Assembly (NCBI RefSeq): GCF_019468565.1
Contig: NZ_CP080521.1
Span: 7,254,001-7,318,000 of the forward strand
Reading direction: 5' to 3'
From: Pseudonocardia sp. DSM 110487
GTDB taxonomy: Bacteria; Actinomycetota; Actinomycetes; Mycobacteriales; Pseudonocardiaceae
DNA: 64,000 bases
Shown here: positions 1-10,770 of the stretch, one piece after another
Numbering within the stretch: position 1 is the stretch's first letter
Layout of the letters: every line of letters begins with the position of its first letter
Notes under the pieces: model-generated
Databases searched by the model: none
What the model was told of the DNA's origin: nothing
The model's input: only the letters and a program-made list of their open reading frames with translations
Position numbers and translations under genes: made by a program

Positions 1-226
1 GTCGAGCATGCCTCCCCGCGAAGCCGCGGTATTGCACGAACGCGACAGCCAGTGCTTCCCACCGGTGGTTCGTCGGGGGTATCGGTGGATCCAGCTTCTC
101 GCTGGGCGTGCCGGCGGGCAGCCCTCGTACCGGGCGTACTCGGGCTGTCCGCCGGTGCGTCCAGCGTGGAGCTGGGCCGCCGAGACCTCCGGCGAACCTC
201 CGGTGGGGAGCACTAGCCTGGCAACC
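1..226. other. Left window edge, no supported gene
   Basis: The open frame of the following deacetylase extends back to position 8, but its first 73 codons lack any family similarity and are low-complexity GC-rich sequence. I see no RNA gene or clear promoter here. Confidence 0.4.
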
Positions 227-1057
227 GTGGACGTGCTGGAGGCACCTGCGCTCGACCGCGCGCTCGGCGTGCTCGCGAGCCGCCCGATCGTCGCGCTCAC
301 CGGCGCAGGCCTGTCCACCGACTCCGGTATCCCCGACTACCGCGGTCCGGGCTCGCCGCGCCGCACCCCGATGACCTACCAGGAGTTCCTCTCCGGCGAG
401 GCGGCGCAGCGGCGGTACTGGGCACGCAGCCACGTCGGGTGGGCCCGCATGGGGCACGCCGCACCGAACGCCGGCCATCGCGCGCTCTCCGCGCTCGAGC
501 GGTGCGGTGCGCTGCACGGGCTGATCACGCAGAACGTCGACGGGCTGCACGTGGCCGCCGGGAGCCGGGCCGTGATCGACCTGCACGGGCGCATCGCCGA
601 CGTCGTCTGCGTGGGATGCCGGCGGCGTAGCAGCCGCGCCGAGCTGCAGGAGCGGCTCACGGTGCTCAACCCCGGATTCGTCGAGGCGGCAGGCACCGCC
701 GTCGAGGCCGCGCCGGACGGCGACGCGGAGCTCGCGGCCGTCGACGGGTTCCGGCCGGCCCGGTGCACCGGGTGCGGCGGCGTGCTGAAGCCGGACGTGG
801 TGTTCTTCGGTGAGAACGTGCCGCGTGATCGGGTGGCCAGCGCCTACGCCATGGTCGACGCGGCCGCGGCGCTGCTCGTCGCCGGCTCGTCGTTGACGGT
901 GATGTCAGGCCTGAGGTTCGTGCGGTACGCGCACAAGGCCGGCGTCCCCGTCGTGATCGTCAACCGGGGCGCGACCCGGGGCGACCCGCTCGCCACCGTG
1001 CGGGTCGACGCCGGATGCTCGGAGACGCTGTCCGCTCTCGCCGCGGCGGCGGCCTGA
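227..1057 (+). CDS. NAD-dependent protein deacetylase, Sir2 family
   Basis: Sirtuin that removes acyl groups from lysines using NAD. The 276-residue protein has the NAD-binding signature GAGLSTDSGIPDYRG near residue 26, QNVDGLH, the catalytic histidine in DLHG, and two Cys-x2-Cys pairs (CVGC and CTGC) that form the zinc site. VAGSSLTV lies near the C-terminus. I chose the GTG at 227 because homology begins about 20 residues later; the frame is open back to 8 without family features. It converges with the flippase gene, with only 19 bases between the two stops. Confidence 0.9.
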   Translation: MDVLEAPALDRALGVLASRPIVALTGAGLSTDSGIPDYRGPGSPRRTPMTYQEFLSGEAAQRRYWARSHVGWARMGHAAPNAGHRALSALERCGALHGLITQNVDGLHVAAGSRAVIDLHGRIADVVCVGCRRRSSRAELQERLTVLNPGFVEAAGTAVEAAPDGDAELAAVDGFRPARCTGCGGVLKPDVVFFGENVPRDRVASAYAMVDAAAALLVAGSSLTVMSGLRFVRYAHKAGVPVVIVNRGATRGDPLATVRVDAGCSETLSALAAAAA

Positions 1058-1076
1058 CCTGGGTCGTGCCTGAGAA

Positions 1077-2540
1077 CTACACATGCGGCCGGCGCGGCCG
1101 CCTCCTCGCCATGGCGCGCACTGCCAGCACACCCGCCGCCGCGATGCTCTGGGCGCCGAGCCACGCGACCCCGGTGGCGACGATGCCCATCACCGGCATC
1201 AGGAACCAGCTCGCGCCGATGACCACCGTCGTGATCGCCGCAGGCAGTCCGAACAGGACCCGCCCGTCGCGGCGCACGCGCGCGGCCCAGACGGCCGACG
1301 AGATGATGGCGTTGGGCACGGCCGACAGCGCGAGCAGCGCCAGCAGCAGGCTGCCCTCCTGGGCGTAGTGGGCGCCGAACAGCGACAACAGCGGGTAGGC
1401 CGCCCCAGCGATCACGACCACCGCCGGGACGAGCAGCGCCATCGCCTTGCAGATCATGCTGTGACGGGCCGCCTCGAGCCGGGCGGGGTCGGCAGCGACG
1501 TGGGCGACGAGCGACTGCCCCATGCCGTTGACGATCAGGTAGAGCGCATAGGCGATCTGCCAGGTGATGCCGTACACGGCGGCCGCCTCCGCGCCGAGGC
1601 GAGCGAACACCACCAGCGGGAGGCCGAACACCGCGGCGAGCAGGAACACCGTGCCGGCGTAGTCGGCCCGCACGAACGACGCGACGTCCCGCACCGTGAC
1701 AGTGGCCGGCGCCCGGTCGGCCTCGTCAGCGCGGTCCCGCGGGAGCACCCGCGCCAGGTAGACCGTGACGATCAGGACGATCACCGCGGTGGCCGCGACC
1801 CAGGACACGGCGAGCCCGCTCGACATCCCGAGCGCGGCCGCCCCGCCGAGGAACACGATCTTCAGCACGGAGAACACCAGGTTCTCCACCGGGACGAGCG
1901 TGGCCTTCTTGAGCGCGGGCAGGACGTAGTCCTGGATGACGAACATCGCCCACACCGGCGTGGAGAGCGTGAAGAACGCCAGGAGCTCTGACCCGCCGAA
2001 CGCGGAGTGCAGCTCGGGCGCCCACCACGAGGCGCCGAGGGCGAACACCGCACCGGCCAGTGCGGCCGCGGCGATGGCCGCGGCATAGCAGCACACCACG
2101 AGCGTGCGGACGTGCCGACCCGCCACCGGGACGAAACGCAGCAGCGCGTTACCGAGGTTGAGCTGCGCCGCGGTGCCCAGGAGCGTCATCGCGGACAGGA
2201 CGGTGCTGTTCACACCCACGGTGGCCGAGTCGTACAACCGGGCGGCCAGTATCCAGAAGAGCAGCCCGAGCCCCGAGGTGAGTCCGGAGCTGAGTACGAG
2301 CGCGAGCCCGTCGCGGTGCTGCGGACTCCGCCATCCACGCAGGAGACCCGATCGCACCTGGGCGGTACGGCCACGGGTCGGGACGGGGTGCTCCTGCAAG
2401 GTCGTCATGGGCCTTCCGCTCGCCGGATCACCCGAAGCGGGCGCATCGGGTGTTGCGCCCACCCTGATGGCTGAGCGCTGTGGCGAAGCTGAGAGCAAGT
2501 CGTTATCTGAAGTGGCGCTGAGAAATGCGGCGACCGTCAC
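1077..2540 (-). CDS. Polysaccharide/lipid-linked oligosaccharide flippase-like membrane protein
   Basis: A polytopic membrane protein of 487 residues (or 443 from the ATG at 2408) with about 12 to 14 hydrophobic segments and a loop of charged residues in the middle (RDRADEADRAPA). It resembles the MATE/MVF-type polysaccharide biosynthesis exporters that flip lipid-linked sugars. The first 44 residues of the longer form look non-membrane and poorly conserved, so the shorter start is possible. There is no glycosyltransferase neighbour to indicate a substrate. Confidence 0.7.
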   Translation of the reverse strand: MTVAAFLSATSDNDLLSASPQRSAIRVGATPDAPASGDPASGRPMTTLQEHPVPTRGRTAQVRSGLLRGWRSPQHRDGLALVLSSGLTSGLGLLFWILAARLYDSATVGVNSTVLSAMTLLGTAAQLNLGNALLRFVPVAGRHVRTLVVCCYAAAIAAAALAGAVFALGASWWAPELHSAFGGSELLAFFTLSTPVWAMFVIQDYVLPALKKATLVPVENLVFSVLKIVFLGGAAALGMSSGLAVSWVAATAVIVLIVTVYLARVLPRDRADEADRAPATVTVRDVASFVRADYAGTVFLLAAVFGLPLVVFARLGAEAAAVYGITWQIAYALYLIVNGMGQSLVAHVAADPARLEAARHSMICKAMALLVPAVVVIAGAAYPLLSLFGAHYAQEGSLLLALLALSAVPNAIISSAVWAARVRRDGRVLFGLPAAITTVVIGASWFLMPVMGIVATGVAWLGAQSIAAAGVLAVRAMARRRPRRPHV

Positions 2541-2558
2541 AGCGACGGTCGGGAGTGA

Positions 2559-2750
2559 TCAGTCGCGCCCGACGGCCCGGCGAGCGGCGATCCGGGCTGC
2601 CGCGGCGTTCACGACGCGGTCGGACAGCACGGCGGTGCCCCAGCACAGCGGGACCAGCACGACCGTGGCGAGCAGCACCTGGAACCCGAACGGGAGCTGT
2701 GTGAGCCAAAGCTCGACCGCGTCCCACCAGTCCGCAACTGCCCGCAGCAC
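2559..2750 (-). CDS. Small single-pass membrane protein
   Basis: A 63-residue protein with a central hydrophobic stretch (VLLATVVLVPLCWGTAVL) and a basic C-terminus rich in Ala and Arg. It lies 18 bases upstream of the flippase gene on the same strand and may be co-transcribed. I do not recognise a family; its compact membrane profile and the absence of another gene here support it being real. Confidence 0.5.
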   Translation of the reverse strand: MLRAVADWWDAVELWLTQLPFGFQVLLATVVLVPLCWGTAVLSDRVVNAAAARIAARRAVGRD

Positions 2751-2794
2751 GTCTCACACAGTAGACCTGCGCGATCCTGGCTAGATTTCGCGCC

Positions 2795-3760
2795 ATGTTC
2801 GCCGTCTACGCCGCAGAGCCCAACGCCGACGCTCCGCTCGACTCGCTCACCGTGGGAGAGCGCCCCGCCCCGGAGGTTCCCGACGGGTGGGTCGCCGTGA
2901 CCATGACCGCCGCGAGCCTCAACATGCACGACATCTGGACGCTGCGGGGTGTGGGGATCAAGCCGGACCAGTTCCCGATGATCCTGGGCTGCGACGGCGC
3001 CGGCACCCTCGAGGACGGCACCGAGGTCGTCCTGCACTCGGTGATCGGCGACCCCGCGTGGGACGGCGACGAGACCCTCGACCCCAAGCGCACGCTCCTC
3101 ACGGAGAAGCACCAGGGGACGTTCGCCGAGACCGTCGTGGTGCCCGCCCGCAACGCCGTGCCGAAGCCGGCCGGGCTCACCGCCGTCGAGGCGTCGGTGA
3201 TGGGCACCGCATGGCTCACCGCCTACCGGATGCTCTTCACGAAGTCCGGCCTGAAGCCCGGCCAGACGATGCTCGTGCAGGGCGCGTCCGGCGGGGTGTC
3301 GACGGCGCTGGTGCAGCTGGGCCGCGCCGCGGGGATGCGGGTCTGGGTGACCGGTCGCACCGATGAGAAGCGCGCGGTCGCCGAGCGGCTGGGGGCCCAC
3401 CGCACGTTCCCGTCGGGCGAGCGGCTGCCGGAGCGCGTCGACGCCGTCTTCGAGACGGTCGGTGACGCGACGTGGTCGCACTCGATGCGAGCGCTCAAGC
3501 CGGGTGGGGTGATAGTCGTCTCCGGTTCCACCAGTGGGCCCAACCCCGGCGCCGACCTCCAGCGGCTGTTCTTCCTCCAGCTGCGCGTGATCGGTTCGAC
3601 CATGGGCACCCGCCAAGAGCTCGTTGACCTGCTGCAATTCGTCGAGAACGCCGGAATTTCACCCCAGATCGGGCTCGAACTTTCCATGGATCGGGCCGCC
3701 GACGGGTTCCGCGCGATGCTCGATGGAGACACGTCCGGGAAGATCGTATTCACTAGATGA
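2795..3760 (+). CDS. Zinc-independent MDR oxidoreductase (quinone oxidoreductase-like)
   Basis: A 321-residue medium-chain dehydrogenase/reductase. The N-terminal GroES-like domain (about residues 1-125) contains GCDGAGTL. The Rossmann domain has the NADPH-binding segment VQGASGGVSTALVQLG near residue 165. The cysteine and histidine zinc ligands of true alcohol dehydrogenases are missing, which fits the quinone reductase/crotonyl reductase branch. The substrate cannot be told. Divergent from the small membrane protein, with 44 bases between the starts. Confidence 0.85.
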   Translation: MFAVYAAEPNADAPLDSLTVGERPAPEVPDGWVAVTMTAASLNMHDIWTLRGVGIKPDQFPMILGCDGAGTLEDGTEVVLHSVIGDPAWDGDETLDPKRTLLTEKHQGTFAETVVVPARNAVPKPAGLTAVEASVMGTAWLTAYRMLFTKSGLKPGQTMLVQGASGGVSTALVQLGRAAGMRVWVTGRTDEKRAVAERLGAHRTFPSGERLPERVDAVFETVGDATWSHSMRALKPGGVIVVSGSTSGPNPGADLQRLFFLQLRVIGSTMGTRQELVDLLQFVENAGISPQIGLELSMDRAADGFRAMLDGDTSGKIVFTR

Positions 3761-3845
3761 AGCCGTTCATCGCGCTGAATCCGCCGTTCGTCTAGCGCCT
3801 CGGCTTCCTGAGAACCCCGATCGGCCCTCTCAGGACGTACAGTGT

Positions 3846-4322
3846 GTGACCGTGTCTGAGCCACCAAGTCGAATGGCGCCGGGGAATGCGCATCCCGCCC
3901 CGGCGCCGCGGGTGACAGGTCTGGTCGAGCTGCTCGACCGTTTGGACCGCGCCGTCGCCTCCGCGCTCTCGTCCGTCACATCGGCCGAGGGCGTGAGCCG
4001 AGACGGCTGGCGCGTGTTACTGATGCTGGCCCGCGGCGGCGGGCGGAGCATGGGCGAGATCGCCTCGCACACCGCTCTGCCGGCGCCCACGGCCACCCGC
4101 GTCGTCGACCGTCTGGTCGCCGCGCAGCTGGCCTACCGACGCACCGACCCCATCGATCGCAGGCGAGTGCTCGTCCACCTCGCGGGCGGAGGCCGCGCCG
4201 TCGTCGAGAGGGTCTGCGGCCGGGTGGAGCGCCGGGCGGGCGATGCCCTCGGCTCCCCCCACACCCCCGAGCGGGCCCAGCTCGCCGAGCTCCTCGAGGC
4301 GCTGGCGAGCCAGCCCGCCTGA
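3846..4322 (+). CDS. MarR family transcriptional regulator
   Basis: A 158-residue winged-helix regulator. The DNA-binding part reads MGEIASHTALPAPTATRVV followed by the wing with DRRRVLVHLA. GTG at 3846 was taken as the start (a second GTG at 3852 and an ATG at 3873 are alternatives). An imperfectly spaced inverted repeat, CCTGAGA at 3807-3813 and TCTCAGG at 3828-3834, lies just upstream and is a possible autoregulatory site. It may respond to the substrate of the MDR enzyme upstream; that is inference. Confidence 0.85.
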   Translation: MTVSEPPSRMAPGNAHPAPAPRVTGLVELLDRLDRAVASALSSVTSAEGVSRDGWRVLLMLARGGGRSMGEIASHTALPAPTATRVVDRLVAAQLAYRRTDPIDRRRVLVHLAGGGRAVVERVCGRVERRAGDALGSPHTPERAQLAELLEALASQPA

Positions 4323-4351
4323 TCCCCCTATCCCCCGACAGCGACCCCGAA

Positions 4352-4999
4352 CTACGCCCCCGACAGCTCCAACGCCCGATCCAGCCAAGCCTGGTCCCGC
4401 ACCCCCATGTACCCCCGGGCCACGGCCACCTCGGGTGCCCGCTCGCGCGCCACGGTGGACGCCGCCATCAGGTCGGCCACGGTCACGCCGTGGTCCGGCC
4501 GGTCGAGCAGCTCCACCGTGTCGCCGGCGCGCACCAGCCCCGGCCGCTCCACGGCCAGGTACGCCCCCGGCCGTCCGGCCGCGATGAACCGCTTGACGAG
4601 ATCCGGCACGCCCCGAAATCCGGCGAACACCCGGCACGGATTGCGCGAGCTGCGTACCTGCAGCACCGCCTCACCCACCCGCCAGCGCTCGCCGAGCACC
4701 GCGCCGGTGCAGTCCACACCGGACACGGTGAGGTTCTCGCCCACCCCGCCGGGCCGGAACTCCTGCCCGAGCTCGGCCGCCCAGAATGCGAGGTCCTCGG
4801 CCGCGTAGGCGTACACGGCCTGGTCCGGGCCGCCGTGGTGCTTGGTGTGGCAGATCGTGTCGCCCTGCACCCCGGCGGCCGTGAGCAGCACCGGGCCGTC
4901 GACCGGTCGTTTGTCGATCCCGGTGCGCCCGTCCGGCGCCCGGGTGTCGATGTCGCTGCGCACGAAGGCGACGTTGACCGACTCGATCTTCCCGGTCAT
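4352..4999 (-). CDS. MOSC domain-containing protein
   Basis: A 215-residue protein with a MOSC (molybdenum cofactor sulfurase C-terminal) fold, similar to YiiM-type proteins that act on molybdenum-cofactor-dependent detoxification of N-hydroxylated compounds. The conserved cysteine lies in SSRNPCRVFAGF, preceded by GGVGENLTV. The ATG at 4999 overlaps the stop of the nitronate monooxygenase gene as ATGA, so the two are translationally coupled. Confidence 0.88.
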   Translation of the reverse strand: MTGKIESVNVAFVRSDIDTRAPDGRTGIDKRPVDGPVLLTAAGVQGDTICHTKHHGGPDQAVYAYAAEDLAFWAAELGQEFRPGGVGENLTVSGVDCTGAVLGERWRVGEAVLQVRSSRNPCRVFAGFRGVPDLVKRFIAAGRPGAYLAVERPGLVRAGDTVELLDRPDHGVTVADLMAASTVARERAPEVAVARGYMGVRDQAWLDRALELSGA

Positions 5000-6039
5000 C
5001 GGGCAACACCCGCCGCGGCGCGGGAGGTGGCCTCGCGGGCCTCCTCGAGCAGCGTCGCCACCAGCTCGGCCGCCGGTAGCGACCGGGCGAGCGGGTAGGC
5101 CTGGCCCGCCCACAGGTTCATGGAGGCCGGGTCGCCGTGGGCCCTGATCGGTCGCGTCATGTGGTGCACCTGTGGGTAGGCGGCCGGGGCCGCGTCGGTG
5201 TGGTCGTCGAGGAACGTGTTGCGGATGCCGCGCGCGGGGCGGCCGGTGAACGCGCGGGTGATCGCTGTCGCAGGGCGTTCCGGATCGCCGAGCGCCGCGC
5301 GGTGGGCGGGCTTCGTGCCGGCCTCGGGGCAGAGCAGGAACGCGGTGCCGAGCTGGGCGGCCGACGCGCCCGCGGCCAGCACGGCGGCGACGCCCGCGCC
5401 GTCGACGATGCCGCCCGTGGCCACCAGCGGGAGGTCGACGGCCGCCGCGACGAGCCGCAGCAGCGCGAGGAGCCCGTACTGCGGCCCGCCCGCCGGGTCG
5501 GCGGGATCGTTCTCGAACACGCCCCGGTGCGCCCCGGCCTCCACGCCCTGCACGACGAGCCCGTCGACGCCCGCCGCGGCGGCCTGCCGCGCCTCCTCCG
5601 GGGTGGTGATGGTGGCGAGCACCTCGCTGCCGACCGCGTGCAGCCGGGACACCGCATCCGGGTCGGGGCAGCCGAACGTGAACGACACCGCCGGCACCGG
5701 GTCCGACAGCAGCAGCGCGAGCTTGTCCGGGTACCCGTCGTCGTCCCAGACCGGGTCCCCCGGCTCGAGGCCGGCCGCGACGAGCCGCTCGCGGTAGGAG
5801 GCCACCCCGGCGCCGTGCCGCTCGCCGGGGAGGAACAGGTTCACGCCGAAGGGCCGTTCGGTGCGCTTGCGGACCGCGGCCACCGCGGCGCCGAGCGCGT
5901 CGGCGTCGAGGTAGCCGCCCGCGAGGAACCCGAACCCGCCCGCGTCGGACACCGCGGAGACCAGGTCGGGGGTGGTGGGTCCGCCGGCCATCGGCGCCAG
6001 CACGATCGGGGAGTCCAGCGCGGTCAGCACGCGGTTCAC
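4996..6039 (-). CDS. Nitronate monooxygenase (NPD family)
   Basis: A 347-residue FMN-dependent TIM-barrel enzyme that oxidises alkyl nitronates. Key features are the N-terminal SPIVLAPMAGG, the FMN phosphate-binding ATGGIVDGAG and the LGTAFLLCPEAG segment of class I enzymes. GTG at 6039 gives a family-like N-terminus; an ATG at 6066 would add nine unconserved residues. It leads the operon with the MOSC gene, suggesting a shared role in clearing toxic nitrogen compounds. Confidence 0.88.
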   Translation of the reverse strand: MNRVLTALDSPIVLAPMAGGPTTPDLVSAVSDAGGFGFLAGGYLDADALGAAVAAVRKRTERPFGVNLFLPGERHGAGVASYRERLVAAGLEPGDPVWDDDGYPDKLALLLSDPVPAVSFTFGCPDPDAVSRLHAVGSEVLATITTPEEARQAAAAGVDGLVVQGVEAGAHRGVFENDPADPAGGPQYGLLALLRLVAAAVDLPLVATGGIVDGAGVAAVLAAGASAAQLGTAFLLCPEAGTKPAHRAALGDPERPATAITRAFTGRPARGIRNTFLDDHTDAAPAAYPQVHHMTRPIRAHGDPASMNLWAGQAYPLARSLPAAELVATLLEEAREATSRAAAGVAR

Positions 6040-6085
6040 GCTAGCCCGGCGATCCGACCGCGGCACGGGAGTTGTGAGCGGCGAG

Positions 6086-6496
6086 TCAGCCGCCGCGCAG
6101 GAACGCGTCGGCCGTGGCCTGGCCGGCCGCGGCGTACGGGAACGCGACGAGCAACAGCGCGCCCACCGCGATCACGAGGAAGCGGCGCAACCAGCCACCG
6201 CGCACGAGGAGCCAGCCCGCGAGGTAGGCGATCACGAGCGGAAGGGTGATCGTGTACAGCGTCGTGAGCTCGGCAGCGGGATCCTCCCCCGCCGGTGTGT
6301 CCCCGGCCGCGGTGAGCACCACGCCGACGGCTGCGATGACCATGAGGCCTGCCACGAGGATCGTCCACCTGCCCTTCGCGCGCCCCGCCGCGACGCCGAT
6401 GAGCAGCGCGACCAGCAGGACGGCGCCCGTGACGGCCGGGGCGTACGGGAGGAGGCTGACACCCATGGGTCTCATCGTGCCCCCCGACCGGGTCAT
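6086..6496 (-). CDS. Hypothetical four-helix membrane protein
   Basis: A 136-residue protein with four hydrophobic segments, a short acidic loop (AGDTPAGEDPAAELTT) between helices two and three, and a GGW-RR turn. The likely start is one of the ATG codons at 6496, 6475 or 6466. It lies 46 bases upstream of the nitronate monooxygenase gene on the same strand. I do not recognise a family. Confidence 0.6.
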   Translation of the reverse strand: MTRSGGTMRPMGVSLLPYAPAVTGAVLLVALLIGVAAGRAKGRWTILVAGLMVIAAVGVVLTAAGDTPAGEDPAAELTTLYTITLPLVIAYLAGWLLVRGGWLRRFLVIAVGALLLVAFPYAAAGQATADAFLRGG

Positions 6497-6537
6497 CCGG
6501 GCAGCCGCCGCGCCGGTGCTGATCTAGCGTCCGGGGT

Positions 6538-6909
6538 GTGCGCCGCTCGACCGCCGCAGCCGCCCTGCTCACCGCGCTCGCGCTGGGCCTGCTCGGCCCA
6601 CCCGCCACCGCGTCGGCCCAGCCACCCGGCGACGTCGCCGCGTGCCTCGACGGGAACTGCACGCTCCGGATCACCGGTCCGGTGACCGTCCCCCTCGACG
6701 GCCGGGCAGGCCCGACCGGGCTCTCGGTGTCGTCGATCGGGCCGTTCGCCGTGGCGTTCTGGGTGCACCGGCCCACCGGCGACGGGCTGGGCGTGGTGGG
6801 CAACGCCGGCTCCGTCCGGTTCGGCTCGGACCGCGGCACGCTGGCGGTGCGGGTGCTCGAGCTCGGCCCCGACGCCGCGGTGATCGAGCTGAGCACCGAG
6901 CCGACATAG
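6538..6909 (+). CDS. Small secreted protein with signal peptide
   Basis: A 123-residue protein from a GTG start. Residues 1-28 form a Sec signal peptide: MRRS, a hydrophobic core of Ala and Leu, then ATASAQ with a likely AxA cleavage site. The mature domain of about 95 residues is beta-rich, with two cysteines (CLDGNC) that could form a disulfide. No family is recognised. Divergent from the membrane protein gene. Confidence 0.6.
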   Translation: MRRSTAAAALLTALALGLLGPPATASAQPPGDVAACLDGNCTLRITGPVTVPLDGRAGPTGLSVSSIGPFAVAFWVHRPTGDGLGVVGNAGSVRFGSDRGTLAVRVLELGPDAAVIELSTEPT

Positions 6910-6949
6910 CACCCGACCATGATCAGCGGTCTGGTGCAGAGCCGGCCGG

Positions 6950-7022
6950 ATGTGGCCGTTTCCGCGCCGAGCCGATGATCTTGCCTCGCAAGATCAGGCT
7001 TCCGGTGCATCCACGGCCACAT
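6950..7022. repeat. 73-bp imperfect palindrome between converging genes
   Basis: The outer arms ATGTGGCCGT (6950-6959) and ACGGCCACAT (7013-7022) are perfect reverse complements. The core GATCTTGC (6977-6984), loop CTC, GCAAGATC (6988-6995) is a perfect 8-bp stem, 9 bp with the flanking T-A pair. Everything is centred on 6986, and the middle arms match partly. It lies between the secreted protein gene and lepA, which converge, so it may act as a two-way terminator or be a dispersed intergenic repeat. Confidence 0.7.
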
Positions 7023-7157
7023 ATGGCCGTCCGCGCACCCGGGGCGTGATCACACGGTGTCCGGGCTTCAGGGGCGCAGGCCGTCCATGGTCATGCCCCC
7101 CATGGTCCCCTCATTCGTCTCGACCTGCACAGACGGAATCGGGGACGCGCGGGTTCC

Positions 7158-9026
<1,869 letters not shown>

Positions 9027-9144
9027 CGTCCCACGTCGATGCGGGCCCCGATCCGAACGGGTGAGCTACTCGGCCACGCATCGGATCTGTGATCCGCGCC
9101 GCCGGGCCCTGATCCGCATCCGGCCGCGGACGTACGCTCCGATC

Positions 9145-10344
9145 GTGGCAGCGGCGCCGGGATCCGAGCTCGACACGGCCGCCGGCTGGCGCACGGTCGC
9201 GGCGGCGTTCGTGTCCATGGCCGTCGTGTTCGGCGTCGGGTACAGCTTCGGGGCCTTCTTCGTTCCGATGGCCGCGGAGTTCGGCACCGGGAGCGGCGCC
9301 ACCTCCCTCGTCTTCGCGATCACCGCGTTCTGCTGGTTCCAGCTCAGCCCCGTCACCGGGCGCATCGCCGACCGGATCGGCCCACGGCCCGTGCTGCTGG
9401 CCGGTGCCGCCGCGCTCGCCGCTGGACTCCTGCTCACCGCGACGGTGCGCCAGCTGTGGGTCGGCTACCTCACCTACGGCGCCGGCGTCGGGATCGCCGT
9501 GGCATGCGGGTACGTGCCGCTTGTCGCGGCCGTCGGCGGCTGGTTCGAGCGGCGCAGGGCCGTCGCGATGGCCGTTGCGGTGGCCGGGATCGGTGTCGGC
9601 ACCCTGCTGGGCGCCCCGCTCGCGGCCACCCTGATCGCGACGATCGGCTGGCGCGGCACGCACGTCGTGTTCGGGCTCGCCGGTGCGGCGCTGCTCGTCG
9701 GCTGCGCGGCGGTGGTCCGGCGCCCGCCCCAGCCGGCGGGCGTCGGGAGCGGCCCGCCGTTGCGGGTGCTGGCCGGGATGGCGCCGTTCCGGTCGATGTA
9801 TGCCACCACGCTGCTCGCCGCGTTCGCGCTGTTCGTGCCGGTGGTGCACCTTCCGGTGTACGCCGCGACGAGCGGCGCGAGCCCGGTGGCGGGGGCGACG
9901 CTCGTCGGGATCATCGGCGTCGCCAGCGTCGTCGGCCGGATCGCGCTCGGGGCGATCGCCGACCGGTTCGGGCGGGTGCGCACGTTCCAGGCGAGCTTCG
10001 CCGTGCTCGCGGCGGCGTTCGGGCTCTGGCTCGGTCACATCGCGTTCGGCGGGCCGTTCGCGGTGCTGGTCGCGTTCGCCGTGGTGCTCGGCGTCGGCTA
10101 CGGCGGCTGGATCGCGCTGCAGCCCGCGGTGATCGCCGATGCCTTCGGCGTGCGCGGGCTGGGCTGGCTGGTCGGGCTGGTGTACACAGCCGCCGGGATC
10201 GGTGCGCTGCTAGGCGTGCCGGTGGCCGGTGCACTGGTGGACGCGACGGGCGGCTACGGCTGGGCCGCCGCGGCGGCGGGGCTCTGCGGGCTGGGCGCGT
10301 TCGCTGTCTCGACCCGGCTGGACCGGGCCGATTTCGCCCGGTAA
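9145..10344 (+). CDS. MFS transporter, monocarboxylate/OFA-like
   Basis: About 400 residues with 12 predicted membrane segments. The loop 2-3 signature reads GRIADRIGPRPVLL and the second-half equivalent GAIADRFGRVRTF. The overall pattern is like oxalate/formate or monocarboxylate transporters. GTG at 9145 was preferred to the frame opening at 9061 because the extra residues are basic and unlike a transporter N-terminus. The substrate is unknown. Confidence 0.8.
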   Translation: MAAAPGSELDTAAGWRTVAAAFVSMAVVFGVGYSFGAFFVPMAAEFGTGSGATSLVFAITAFCWFQLSPVTGRIADRIGPRPVLLAGAAALAAGLLLTATVRQLWVGYLTYGAGVGIAVACGYVPLVAAVGGWFERRRAVAMAVAVAGIGVGTLLGAPLAATLIATIGWRGTHVVFGLAGAALLVGCAAVVRRPPQPAGVGSGPPLRVLAGMAPFRSMYATTLLAAFALFVPVVHLPVYAATSGASPVAGATLVGIIGVASVVGRIALGAIADRFGRVRTFQASFAVLAAAFGLWLGHIAFGGPFAVLVAFAVVLGVGYGGWIALQPAVIADAFGVRGLGWLVGLVYTAAGIGALLGVPVAGALVDATGGYGWAAAAAGLCGLGAFAVSTRLDRADFAR

Positions 10345-10451
10345 TCGACGCGCTGTAACATGGACCGTCGAGCGCCCGGCGTGACGAACGATTCCCGCCG
10401 CCGGTGCGGAGAGCGAGCAGTCCACCGGCAGGAAGAACTCGAGGCATTCGC

Positions 10452-10712
10452 GTGGCCAACATCAAGTCCCAGATCAAGCGGGTCAAGACCAACGAGAAGC
10501 GCCGTCTGCGCAACAAGTCGGTCAAGTCCGCCGTCCGCACCGCCGTGCGGCAGTTCCGCGAGGCCGCCGAGGCCGGTGACACCGAGAAGGCCACCCAGCT
10601 GCAGCGCACCGCCGCTCGCGCGCTGGACAAGGCTGCCAGCAAGGGCGTCATCCACAGGAACCAGGCCGCCAACCGCAAGTCGGCGATGGCCAAGCGCGTC
10701 GACGCGCTCTGA
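10452..10712 (+). CDS. rpsT: 30S ribosomal protein S20
   Basis: 86 residues beginning VANIKSQIKRVKTNEKRR and rich in Lys, Arg and Ala, as typical of S20, which binds 16S rRNA at the bottom of the small subunit. The start is GTG at 10452, fixed by alignment to the universal N-terminus ANIKSQ. It is followed ten bases later by a strong terminator. Confidence 0.97.
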   Translation: MANIKSQIKRVKTNEKRRLRNKSVKSAVRTAVRQFREAAEAGDTEKATQLQRTAARALDKAASKGVIHRNQAANRKSAMAKRVDAL

Positions 10713-10721
10713 CACTACGCC

Positions 10722-10756
10722 ACGGCGCCGATCCGCGTGATGCGGATCGGCGCCGT
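10722..10756. terminator. Strong hairpin terminator after rpsT
   Basis: Perfect 15-bp inverted repeat: ACGGCGCCGATCCGC (10722-10736), loop GTGAT, then GCGGATCGGCGCCGT. It serves rpsT on the plus strand and, read on the other strand, the LLM oxidoreductase gene that ends at 10771. Confidence 0.9.
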
Positions 10757-10770
10757 TGTGTTGCGCGAGG

